From Pollutiaquabacter aromativorans (lineage in GTDB: Bacteria > Bacteroidota > Bacteroidia > AKYH767-A > 2013-40CM-41-45), in contig CP185379.1 of assembly GCA_049177215.1 (NCBI GenBank), positions 1,302,001 to 1,366,000 of the forward strand: 64,000 nucleotides of DNA, read 5' to 3'. The position numbers and the translations under genes are program-made. Under the pieces are notes generated by a model. The model was not told where the DNA came from and made no database searches. It saw only the letters and a program-made list of their open reading frames with translations. Below are positions 8,006 to 15,591 of this stretch, piece after piece. Each line of letters starts with the position of its first letter. Within the stretch, counting starts at the first letter, position 1.

Positions 8006-9408
8006 CAATAGCCGAGGATTTTGAGCATGCTCTTCGCGCTTTGCTCTTTTGCGAACAATCGGGTAACGATCTCTCCGTCCTGATCCCGGTCGATGATGAC
8101 ATGCTTGGGTGCCGGAATGAGACAATGCTGGATGCCGCCGTATCCGCCGATGCTTTCCTGATAAGCGCCGGTATGAAAAAAGCCCATATACAGCGGCTCT
8201 TTGTCGTCTTCCCGTATGCGCGGAAGATACACCTGGTTGACGTGGGATTCGTTGTTGTAATAATCGTCACTGTCGCAAGTGATACCGCCGATATTCACCC
8301 GGTCGTAATCCCTTTCCCATTGGTTGATCGCCAGCAGGATGAATTTTTGCTTGATGCCCCAGGTGTCGGGCAGGGTAGTGATGAAGGAACTGTCGATCAT
8401 GTACCACAGTTCACTGTCATTCTGCTGTTTCTTGTCGACGACCGAGTAGAGCGTAGCCCCGCTTTCAGCAACGGTGAAGCTTCCGAACTCCGAATAGATG
8501 TTGGGTTCGTCGACGCCCTGGGTCTTGCAGGCCGATTGGATCGATTTGATGATCTGCTCGGCCATGTACTCGTAATCGTACTCAAAGCCCAGGGAATGTC
8601 GAATGGGCCATCCGCCACCGATGTCGAGCGAGTCGAGCGTCGGGCAGACTTTTTTCAATTCGCCATAGACATTGACGCACTTGTTCAACTCCGACCAGTA
8701 ATAGGCGGTATCCTTGATGCCCGTGTTAATGAAGAAGTGCAGCATCTTCAATTGAAAACGCTTGTTCTTCTTGATCGATTTGACGTAGTAATCCTTGATC
8801 TCGTCGTACCGGATGCCGAGGCGCGAGGTATAGAATTCGAAATTGGGTTCCTCTTCGGCCGCGATCCGGATTCCGAACTTGACCTTCCTGCGCCCCTTGA
8901 CCCGTTTCTCGTATTGCTCCAGCTCGTTCATGTTGTCGAGCACGGGAATGACGTTTTCGAATCCGTCGTTGATCAGGTCGCAGATGTACTGAATGTACTG
9001 GTCTCGTTTAAAACCATTACAAATGATCGTGATGGACTTATCGAGTTTCTTTGCCGCGTACAACGACCGGATGATCTGGATATCGTAGGCCGAGGAGGTC
9101 TCCAGGTGGACCTCGTTCTTTAAAACCTCGTCCAGTACGAAACTGAAATGGCTGCTTTTCGTACAGTAACAGTACGTATACGACCCTTTGTAGTCGGCTT
9201 TGGCAATGGCTACGTTGAAAATCCGCTTCGCTTTCTTAATTTGCGATCCGATTTTGGGGAGGTAGGAGATCTTCAACGGAGTACCGTATTGCTTGATGAT
9301 CTCCATCAAATCGATGCCGTAGAAGTGTAGCTGGTTGTCGATGACCTCGAATCCTTCCTGGGGGAAGTAGAACGTTTGTTCGATCAGGTCGCGATAGGTG
9401 TTTTTCAT
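8005..9408 (-). CDS. speA: Arginine decarboxylase, short Bacteroidota type
   Basis: 467 residues, fold-type III PLP decarboxylase, converting arginine to agmatine for polyamine synthesis. The PLP lysine lies in YCTKSSHF (about residue 84). The glycine loop is DIGGGWP, the substrate/PLP cysteine region is GGITCDSDDYY, and the C-terminal GAYQESIGGYGG forms the other half of the dimer site. Classical SpeA enzymes are about 630 residues; this is the shorter form common in Bacteroidota, so specificity for arginine is from family and context. Divergent from an arginase-family gene across a 140-bp gap, with argS beyond it, which supports an arginine substrate. Confidence 0.85.
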   Translation of the reverse strand: MKNTYRDLIEQTFYFPQEGFEVIDNQLHFYGIDLMEIIKQYGTPLKISYLPKIGSQIKKAKRIFNVAIAKADYKGSYTYCYCTKSSHFSFVLDEVLKNEVHLETSSAYDIQIIRSLYAAKKLDKSITIICNGFKRDQYIQYICDLINDGFENVIPVLDNMNELEQYEKRVKGRRKVKFGIRIAAEEEPNFEFYTSRLGIRYDEIKDYYVKSIKKNKRFQLKMLHFFINTGIKDTAYYWSELNKCVNVYGELKKVCPTLDSLDIGGGWPIRHSLGFEYDYEYMAEQIIKSIQSACKTQGVDEPNIYSEFGSFTVAESGATLYSVVDKKQQNDSELWYMIDSSFITTLPDTWGIKQKFILLAINQWERDYDRVNIGGITCDSDDYYNNESHVNQVYLPRIREDDKEPLYMGFFHTGAYQESIGGYGGIQHCLIPAPKHVIIDRDQDGEIVTRLFAKEQSAKSMLKILGY

Positions 9409-9484
9409 CGTCCCGTGGATGCTCCGGGTAAGTCGGATTGGTCGTTTTAACGTGAAGTAAGTCTCCCGGATCGCCGGGGGCTTG

Positions 9485-9502
9485 CGAAAGTAAGTAACTT
9501 AC
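9485..9502 (-). promoter_or_regulatory. Candidate arginine decarboxylase -7 box overlapped by a palindrome
   Basis: On the minus strand TACTTTCG (9485-9492) resembles the TAnnTTTG box. It overlaps a 13-bp inverted repeat, GTAAGT-A-ACTTAC (9490-9502). Two further direct copies of GTAAGT lie at 9428-9433 and 9457-9462, between box and start codon. This layout suggests an operator in the divergent decarboxylase/arginase promoter region. Functional role is inferred. Confidence 0.4.
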
Positions 9503-9548
9503 ATTTCCCTCCTGCGTTGGAGAGTAAATTTTTAGATGCCAGAACCTT

Positions 9549-10490
9549 ATGAAGAAGATCCGGTTCATTGAAGTCAAGTCGGAGATCGCCGCCGGTACCC
9601 GGGGAGCCAGCATGGGACCAGATGCCATCAAAGTGGCAGCGCTCGACTACGGAAGTAACCTGTTCAAGAAGATCGATGCGACGGAAGTGCCGAACGAGAA
9701 CAAACAGTTGTTCGATGCTCCGGGAAGTCCGTACGCGAAGCGTATCAAGGCGGTTTATGCCATGTTGGAACGGGTGGCCAACGCGGTGAAGAATTCCCTC
9801 AAGGGTAATGAGTTTCCCATCGTCCTGGCTGGCGACCATTCAACAGCGGCGGGAACGATCTCCGGTATCCGGATGGCTTACCCGAAGCAGCGCCTCGGCG
9901 TGATCTGGGTCGACGCCCATGCCGATCTCCATTCACCCTGGACGACCCCGTCCGGCAACATGCACGGCATGCCGTTGGCCGCAGTACTCAACGAGGACAA
10001 TGCCTCGAATAAGATGAACCGGCCTGATAAGGAGACGCTGGAGTGGTGGAACAAGATCAAGAAATTGGGAAATATTGCACCCAAATTAGACTATAAAGAC
10101 CTTGTATTCATTGCCTTACGGGACACCGAACCGGAAGAGACCTATCTGCTGAAAAAGCACAAAGTGAAGGTCTTCAGCACGAGTGAAGTGAAGCGCAATG
10201 GCGTGGAAAAGATCGCCCGCGACACCCTGGCACACCTGAACCACTGCCACCTGATCTATATCAGCTTTGACGTGGATTCCATGGATTCCTCCATTTCAAA
10301 AGGAACCGGGACCCCCGTCCGTAACGGCATTACAGAGAAAGAAGCGGGTAGTTTACTGGTGCGACTTATCCAGAATGAAAAGGTTTGTTGCTTTGAGATC
10401 GCCGAAGTCAATCCGACCCTCGATAAAGAAAACCTGATGGCTGAAAACACCTTTGAGATCCTTCAACGGGTGGTCAGCCAGCTCGCCTGA
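9549..10490 (+). CDS. rocF: Arginase-family ureohydrolase, probable arginase
   Basis: 313 residues. Ureohydrolases split urea from arginine or agmatine with a binuclear Mn site. Metal ligands are visible in LAGDHST, WVDAHADLHSP and SFDVDSMD. The segment PSGNMHGMPL is the arginase-type SGNxHG signature that contacts the amino-acid part of arginine, and the C-terminal EIAEVNPTLD also matches bacterial arginases, so I favour arginase. Agmatinase remains possible because the gene faces an arginine decarboxylase. ArgS follows after 15 bp, so the two may share a transcript. Confidence 0.85.
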   Translation: MKKIRFIEVKSEIAAGTRGASMGPDAIKVAALDYGSNLFKKIDATEVPNENKQLFDAPGSPYAKRIKAVYAMLERVANAVKNSLKGNEFPIVLAGDHSTAAGTISGIRMAYPKQRLGVIWVDAHADLHSPWTTPSGNMHGMPLAAVLNEDNASNKMNRPDKETLEWWNKIKKLGNIAPKLDYKDLVFIALRDTEPEETYLLKKHKVKVFSTSEVKRNGVEKIARDTLAHLNHCHLIYISFDVDSMDSSISKGTGTPVRNGITEKEAGSLLVRLIQNEKVCCFEIAEVNPTLDKENLMAENTFEILQRVVSQLA

Positions 10491-10505
10491 TTCCCAGCGT
10501 ACGAT

Positions 10506-12305
10506 ATGTCAATTCAACGATTCCAGGATACCATTCGCCAATCGGTGGTCAATGCCGTTCAAGACCGGTTTGGAAAATCCATCGCCCCTGACCAGGTCGT
10601 ATTCCAGGAGACCAAGCGGGAGTTTGAAGGGGATATCACCCTGTTGGTATTCCCACTGACCAAGGTTTCCGGCCTGTCACCCGAGCTGACCGCCGAACAG
10701 TTGGGAGGTTACCTCGTTGAAAATTCCGGTATCGTCACAGGTTTCAATGTCGTCAAAGGCTTTTTAAACCTGGTCATTGCCGATCGTTTCTGGAACGATT
10801 TCTTTCAGGCCATTGCCGCTGATACCCGGCAATTGTTTGATGCAGGGAAGACGGCGCGTCGCCGTTTGATGGTAGAGTATTCTTCGCCGAATACCAATAA
10901 ACCCCTCCACCTTGGGCACATCCGGAACAACCTGCTCGGCTTTTCCGTCGCGGAGATCCTCAAAGCCGCCGGCCATGATGTCACGAAGGTGAACCTCGTC
11001 AACGACCGGGGCGTTCACATCTGCAAATCCATGCTGGCCTGGAAAAAGTTCGGTCATGGCGAGACGCCCGAATCGAGTGGGATGAAAGGCGACCACCTGG
11101 TTGGCAAGTACTACGTCGTGTACGACAAGAAACTCAAGGAGCAGATCGAGGAGGGCAAGAAAGCCGGTCTTCCGGAAGAAGCGGCCGAAAAACAGGCGCC
11201 ACTGACCCTTGAAGTCCAGGAGATGTTGCGCCAATGGGAAGCCGGCGATCCGGAGACCATTGCTTTGTGGAAACGGATGAACAGCTGGGTCTACGAAGGC
11301 TTTGATGAGACTTACCGGCTCATGGGGGTGGACTTCGACAAAACCTATTACGAATCCGAAACCTACCTCTTGGGAAAACGAATTGTCGATGAAGGTCTGT
11401 CCCAAGGGGTGTTCTATCGCAAAGACGATGGCTCCGTCTGGATTGATCTGACGGATGTCGGACTTGATCAGAAATTGCTCCTGCGCTCCGACGGAACTTC
11501 TGTCTATATCACCCAGGACCTGGGTACCGCGCAGTTGCGCTACGATGAGTTTAAGGGCTTGGAATCATTGATTTATGTAGTCGGAAATGAACAAGAATAT
11601 CATTTCAAAGTGCTGCGGGAAATCTTCCGGAAACTGGGCCGGGAATGGGCTACCGGTTTATACCATCTGTCATACGGGATGGTCGACCTGCCGTCCGGCA
11701 AGATGAAATCCCGAGAAGGGACCGTCGTGGATGCTGACGACCTGATCCGTGAAATTGTCGAACAGTGCGAAATGGCGACCAAGGCGCAGGGGAAGATCGA
11801 CGATTTCGATTCAGCAGAAGCCCGGCATTTGTACCACACACTCGGAATGGGCGCTTTGAAATACTTCATCCTCAAAGTGGATCCGAAGAAGCGTATGCTC
11901 TTCAATCCGGCGGAGAGCATTGATATTAACGGCAACACCGGCCCATTCATTCAGTATGCCCATGCCCGTATATGTTCCGTATTGAGGAAAGGATCGGCGG
12001 CCAATCTGGAAAAGGGGCTTGCCGGAACGCACCGGCCGGATGAAGGTGAGAAGGAACTGCTACGGGTCCTGTATCGATATCCGGAAGTCCTGCAAGATGC
12101 CGCCAACGGCTACTCCCCGGCGCTGATCGCGAACTATGCCTACGAGCTGGCGAAAAGTTTCAATCACTTTTGGCACGACCACCAGATCATCGATGCCGCC
12201 AACCCGGGTGCCTCTGCATTCCGTCTCGAGCTAAGCAGGGTAACGGGATCGGTTATCAAGGAAGCCTTAAGGTTGCTCGGTATCGAAGCGCCTGAGCGGA
12301 TGTGA
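10506..12305 (+). CDS. argS: Arginyl-tRNA synthetase
   Basis: 599 residues, class I aminoacyl-tRNA synthetase charging tRNA-Arg. The N-terminal Add-1 domain (about 1-115) is followed by the HIGH-type signature NKPLHLGHIRNN near 130. The KMSK equivalent is SGKMKSREGT near 400, lacking the second lysine as many ArgS do. The C-terminal anticodon-binding domain begins around GPFIQYAHARICSV and ends LLGIEAPERM. Located 15 bp after the arginase gene; convergent with the HD gene with an 11-bp gap and no terminator hairpin. Confidence 0.97.
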   Translation: MSIQRFQDTIRQSVVNAVQDRFGKSIAPDQVVFQETKREFEGDITLLVFPLTKVSGLSPELTAEQLGGYLVENSGIVTGFNVVKGFLNLVIADRFWNDFFQAIAADTRQLFDAGKTARRRLMVEYSSPNTNKPLHLGHIRNNLLGFSVAEILKAAGHDVTKVNLVNDRGVHICKSMLAWKKFGHGETPESSGMKGDHLVGKYYVVYDKKLKEQIEEGKKAGLPEEAAEKQAPLTLEVQEMLRQWEAGDPETIALWKRMNSWVYEGFDETYRLMGVDFDKTYYESETYLLGKRIVDEGLSQGVFYRKDDGSVWIDLTDVGLDQKLLLRSDGTSVYITQDLGTAQLRYDEFKGLESLIYVVGNEQEYHFKVLREIFRKLGREWATGLYHLSYGMVDLPSGKMKSREGTVVDADDLIREIVEQCEMATKAQGKIDDFDSAEARHLYHTLGMGALKYFILKVDPKKRMLFNPAESIDINGNTGPFIQYAHARICSVLRKGSAANLEKGLAGTHRPDEGEKELLRVLYRYPEVLQDAANGYSPALIANYAYELAKSFNHFWHDHQIIDAANPGASAFRLELSRVTGSVIKEALRLLGIEAPERM

Positions 12306-12316
12306 CCATAAGCGCT

Positions 12317-12928
12317 TTAAAAGTCGTCATCTTGTTCATCCGGTCGATTGTCCAGTCGTTCCCGGATGATCTCCAGGTGTTCCCGTTTCTTCCATTCCCG
12401 TAACTCCCGCATCAAAGGGCGGTGATAGTGGTGGTTTTCCAGAAAACGAACCTGAATCTGGTCCCACTCGAACGAGTCGTTCACGATCCGGTAGGCTAGC
12501 AATTCTCGGTAGAGATGATTGGAAATCTCCTCGAAGTCATCCCGTCCGAGGTAATCCAGATCGGCATCGCACAGTATCTCCGAAAGCAAGTCGGTCGGAT
12601 GTTGAGGAATGCGCGTAGCCTGAATGAGGTCACACACTCGTTCGACAAAGGATTCATCCGCACCGTGTTGGGGCAATAAGATGCGCGCGATCGCGCAACT
12701 ATGCCATTCGTGGTCGGCGTAGGCAACCGTGAAACCGGTGTCGTGCAGGATCGCTGCGGCCCCCAGGAGTTCCAGCTCGAATGGCGAGAGGCCTTCTTCA
12801 CGACCTATGCGCAAGGCGGACCGCAATACATCCCGGGTGTGGGCAGGTGAGTGGTAATAGAGGTCCGGCAAAAGCCGCGACTGCAGCATCTGCGCTACCT
12901 GTATATCCAGCAGCCGGATATTCACCAT
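12317..12928 (-). CDS. HD domain metal-dependent phosphohydrolase
   Basis: 203 residues. Metal-binding residues of the HD superfamily are visible as YYHSPAHTRDV (first His), AAILHDTGF (the HD doublet, about 63) and CDADLDYLG (distal Asp). HADHEW-like VAYADHEWHS lies between. Such proteins hydrolyse phosphate mono- or diesters, often nucleotides; the substrate here is unknown. The highly charged C-terminus (REWKKREHLEIIRERL) may be a helical tail. Divergent from the YiiX-like gene with only 29 bp between starts; TACTTTTC on the minus strand (12934-12941) is a possible -7 box. Confidence 0.82.
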   Translation of the reverse strand: MVNIRLLDIQVAQMLQSRLLPDLYYHSPAHTRDVLRSALRIGREEGLSPFELELLGAAAILHDTGFTVAYADHEWHSCAIARILLPQHGADESFVERVCDLIQATRIPQHPTDLLSEILCDADLDYLGRDDFEEISNHLYRELLAYRIVNDSFEWDQIQVRFLENHHYHRPLMRELREWKKREHLEIIRERLDNRPDEQDDDF

Positions 12929-12957
12929 ACGAGGAAAAGTACGAAGAATTTCCCGCT

Positions 12958-13680
12958 ATGCGATTGTTCGCTGATTTTTTGAAAAGGCGAAACCCGGCAG
13001 CGGCTTGTCCGTTATCATTCCTTGTGCTGCGCTCCATCCGCCCGCGTTTTCCTGACCTGTTGCTCCTGGTACTCCTGGGTATATCGTTAGTTGGGGTCGG
13101 TTTCGCCGGACAGGGACCTGCCCGCGATCGAACGTCGCTTTCCCATTTGTCCCTGCCGGATCATGAACTGCTTCGCGAAGGCGATGTCGTTCTTCGCCGC
13201 GGCAAAGGTATCATCAGTGAATCCCTCCGTCACTTTTCGTTGCAGGATCCATCGTACTCCCATGCGGGGATACTCGTGCGGGAGCAAGATCGTTGGATGG
13301 TGGTCCATGCCATCGGCGGGGAAGACAATCCGACGGATAAATTGAAGAAAGAATCGCTTGCCGCGTTTTGTCGTTCCGATCTGAGTAGCGCCATGGGTAT
13401 CATTCGTCTTGACCTCACACCCGCTGATCGGGTGAGGCTGAAGCGGATCGTGGAAAGTATGCTGGAGGCGGGACCTTATTTCGATTCCGATTTCGACCTG
13501 GCTTCCGATGACCGGTTCTACTGCACAGAGTTTGTTTACAAAGCCGTATTGGCAGCAACTGGGGATCGTAAATTCCTACCTTTGACCCGTCTTTCGGGTC
13601 GGGAATATGTGGCATGCGATAACCTGTACCTCAACGAACACGCACGCATCATCTATTCGTACTCTTCCAACCGGAAATAA
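12958..13680 (+). CDS. YiiX/YebB-like NlpC/P60-fold cysteine hydrolase
   Basis: 240 residues from the ATG at 12958. An N-terminal hydrophobic helix (about 32-50, LLLLVLLGISLVGVGFAG) anchors or exports it. The domain then shows the permuted papain-like pattern of the DUF830/YiiX family: GDVVLRRGKG, PSYSHAGILV with the catalytic His, and DDRFYCTEFVYKA with the catalytic Cys. Family members are thought to act on cell-wall or lipid amide/ester bonds; the substrate is unknown. An upstream in-frame start at 12781 would run antisense through the HD gene and is rejected. The lipoprotein gene follows after 10 bp. Confidence 0.83.
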   Translation: MRLFADFLKRRNPAAACPLSFLVLRSIRPRFPDLLLLVLLGISLVGVGFAGQGPARDRTSLSHLSLPDHELLREGDVVLRRGKGIISESLRHFSLQDPSYSHAGILVREQDRWMVVHAIGGEDNPTDKLKKESLAAFCRSDLSSAMGIIRLDLTPADRVRLKRIVESMLEAGPYFDSDFDLASDDRFYCTEFVYKAVLAATGDRKFLPLTRLSGREYVACDNLYLNEHARIIYSYSSNRK

Positions 13681-13690
13681 TCCACTTGAA

Positions 13691-14161
13691 ATGAAAAAGC
13701 TCCAACACTTCCTGAGTTTCCTGCTGATCGCGGCCCTGAGTGCTTGCGGTGGAGGAGATTCCCCGAAATCCGTAGCCGAGAACTTCCTGAAGGCCATGAA
13801 CAGCATGGACTTTGAAGGCGCCAAGAAATACGGCACGGAGGACACCGGCAAGTTGCTCGACATGATGAGCGGTTTTGCCAAAATGGTTCCGGATTCCATG
13901 AAGGCGAATGAGACCAAGTTTGAAATCACCGGAGAAAAGATCGAAGGTGACAAGGCGACCGTGACTTACAAGGAAGAAGGCCGTGAAGGTGAAACGCCCC
14001 TCAGTCTGGTACGCATCGACGGTAAGTGGAAGGTGTCCATGAGTAAAGAGAGCATGAGCGGTGCGGATGCGGGCGGCTCCATGGATATCGGCGCTACCAG
14101 TATGGATAGTTCTGCCGGACCGGAACCTGAACCTGAGGCGGTGGACAGTGTTTCCAATTGA
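13691..14161 (+). CDS. Small lipoprotein, DUF4878-like
   Basis: 156 residues from the ATG at 13691. The lipobox is ALSAC (Cys at about 19), directly followed by GGGDSP, so the mature protein is tethered by lipid, probably in the outer membrane. The body reads SVAENFLKAMNSMDFEGAKKYGTED and later KVSMSK, the NTF2-like pattern of DUF4878 lipoproteins. The last 30 residues are Ser/Gly/Glu-Pro rich and look disordered. Function unknown. It follows the YiiX-like gene by 10 bp and ends before a strong terminator. Confidence 0.8.
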   Translation: MKKLQHFLSFLLIAALSACGGGDSPKSVAENFLKAMNSMDFEGAKKYGTEDTGKLLDMMSGFAKMVPDSMKANETKFEITGEKIEGDKATVTYKEEGREGETPLSLVRIDGKWKVSMSKESMSGADAGGSMDIGATSMDSSAGPEPEPEAVDSVSN

Positions 14162-14173
14162 ATGAACACAGAT

Positions 14174-14199
14174 AAAGCCGGCGGACAGCCGGCTTTTTT
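14174..14199 (+). terminator. Rho-independent terminator after the DUF4878-like gene
   Basis: Stem AAAGCCGGC / GCCGGCTTT with a 5-nt loop, ending in a run of six T. It lies 12 nt after the lipoprotein stop and touches the stop codon of the convergent FAH gene, so it may also help end that transcript. Confidence 0.85.
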
Positions 14200-14809
14200 A
14201 TTTTACATCGAAACGCAACAACGACTCGCCTTCCAGGAAGGCTTCGAGCGTATCACCTGCCGCGACCGCCCCGACCCCTTTCGGGGTCCCGGTGAAGATC
14301 AAATCACCTTTACGGAGTGTAATGTAGCGGGAGAGGTGTGCAAGGATGCGGTTAAAAGGAAAGAGCATGAGCGAACTGTCGCCACGTTGCACCTCCTGGC
14401 CGTTTCGGGTCAGGGAAAAATGAATGGCGTCATTTCCTAAGAACGACTCGAACGGAACGATTCGTCCGACCGGAGCGGAATGATCAAAGGCTTTGGCGGG
14501 CTCCCAGGGCAGGCCCTTTTCCTTCTGGCGCTGCTGTACATCCCGAGCTGTGAAATCGACTCCTACCGTGATCCCATCGATGTACCGGGAGGCAAATTCT
14601 TCCTGGATGTGCTTTCCTTCCTTGCCGATGCGAAGAACCAGCTCCACCTCGTGGTGGATGTCGTTTGAGAAATCAGGCAGGTAGAAAGCCTGTCCCGGAG
14701 GCAGGAGGGCGGTATCGGGCTTTAAGAAGAATACGGGTTCCGCGGGGATATCGTTCTTCAATTCCGCCGCGTGTTCGGCGTAGTTCCGGCCGATGCACAG
14801 AATCTTCAT
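14198..14809 (-). CDS. Fumarylacetoacetate hydrolase family protein
   Basis: 203 residues, a compact FAH domain. The N-terminus KILCIGRNYAEHAAEL and the metal ligands in HHEVELVLRIGK (Glu-x-Glu pattern) and GVDFTARDVQ are typical. KGLPWEPAKAFDHSAPVG and FTGTPKGVG complete the active site. These enzymes cleave C-C bonds of acylpyruvates or decarboxylate oxaloacetate-type substrates with Mg. Small versions like this often act as acylpyruvate hydrolase or oxaloacetate tautomerase/decarboxylase; which applies is undetermined. It follows the exonuclease gene by 5 bp on the same strand. Confidence 0.92.
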   Translation of the reverse strand: MKILCIGRNYAEHAAELKNDIPAEPVFFLKPDTALLPPGQAFYLPDFSNDIHHEVELVLRIGKEGKHIQEEFASRYIDGITVGVDFTARDVQQRQKEKGLPWEPAKAFDHSAPVGRIVPFESFLGNDAIHFSLTRNGQEVQRGDSSLMLFPFNRILAHLSRYITLRKGDLIFTGTPKGVGAVAAGDTLEAFLEGESLLRFDVK

Positions 14810-14814
14810 CCGGG

Positions 14815-15591
14815 TTACTTGTTGTTGAAATCCTTTAACCGGATCTGGGTAATGACATTCTTGGTATTGGTGGCGAAATCACCTTTCATCATCCAGTCGT
14901 AATAGGACGGTTCGTTTCGGAAAATTTCGGAAACCAGGCGCCCTTTGTACTTACCGAAGTTGAATACTTCATCACCTTTTTCGTTGTATACGATACGGCC
15001 GGCAAGGTCCACGTTCTTGTTCATGCTGCTGAACTGGGCCAGCCAATCGACGTCAGTTTGCAGGCTGTCGTATCGCTCCAACTGGGCTTCGAGCACCTCA
15101 CAGGTGGCAAAGGTGTCGGCTTCGGCGGAATGGGCATTCAACAGGTCTTTCCCGCAATAGAATTTATAAGCTGCCGACAAGGTGCGTTGCTCCATCTTGT
15201 GAAAGATGTTTTGCACGTCGATTAATTTTCGGTCAGCGATCTCAAAATGGATTCCGGAACGGGTGAATTCCTCGATCAACAACGGGATATCGAATTTGTT
15301 GGAATTGTATCCGGCCAGATCAGCATTACCGATTAAGGCCTGCAGGTCGCGTGCTACATCCTGGAAGGTTGGGCAGTCCTGGATGTCGGCATCGTAGATC
15401 CCGTGGATACGGCTGGATTCAACAGGTATCGGGACAGTCGGATTGATCCGCATGGTCTTGCTTTCACGATTACCGTTCGGCTGGACTTTCAGCAAAGCGA
15501 TTTCAACGATGCGATCCGTGCCGATGTTGGTTCCGGTCGTTTCCAGATCGATGAAGACCAACGGCCGTTTTAATTGAAGCTTACGACTCAT
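14815..15591 (-). CDS. DnaQ-like 3'-5' exonuclease with C-terminal DUF3820-like domain
   Basis: 258 residues. The DEDDh exonuclease domain (about 1-175) shows FIDLETTGT (Exo I, D-x-E), AGYNSNKFDIPLL (Exo II) and HSAEADTFAT (Exo III with the His). The C-terminal part, FGKYKGRLVSEIFRNEPSYYDWMM, matches the DUF3820-like segment found after such exonucleases. It probably trims or proofreads DNA or RNA ends; the polymerase partner, if any, is unknown. Its ATG overlaps the stop of the PorE-like gene (ATGA), and the FAH gene follows by 5 bp. Confidence 0.9.
   Translation of the reverse strand: MSRKLQLKRPLVFIDLETTGTNIGTDRIVEIALLKVQPNGNRESKTMRINPTVPIPVESSRIHGIYDADIQDCPTFQDVARDLQALIGNADLAGYNSNKFDIPLLIEEFTRSGIHFEIADRKLIDVQNIFHKMEQRTLSAAYKFYCGKDLLNAHSAEADTFATCEVLEAQLERYDSLQTDVDWLAQFSSMNKNVDLAGRIVYNEKGDEVFNFGKYKGRLVSEIFRNEPSYYDWMMKGDFATNTKNVITQIRLKDFNNK

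Noticed and set aside
8041..9123. 360-codon open frame antisense to the arginine decarboxylase gene
   Set aside because: It mirrors codon bias of the real gene; no motif, signal or start context supports it. The same applies to long antisense frames at 2486-3229, 10764-11405, 44425-45126 and 61569-62513.
12781..12957. Long N-terminal extension of the YiiX-like hydrolase
   Set aside because: It is antisense to the HD gene and precedes a normal signal-anchor start at 12958.
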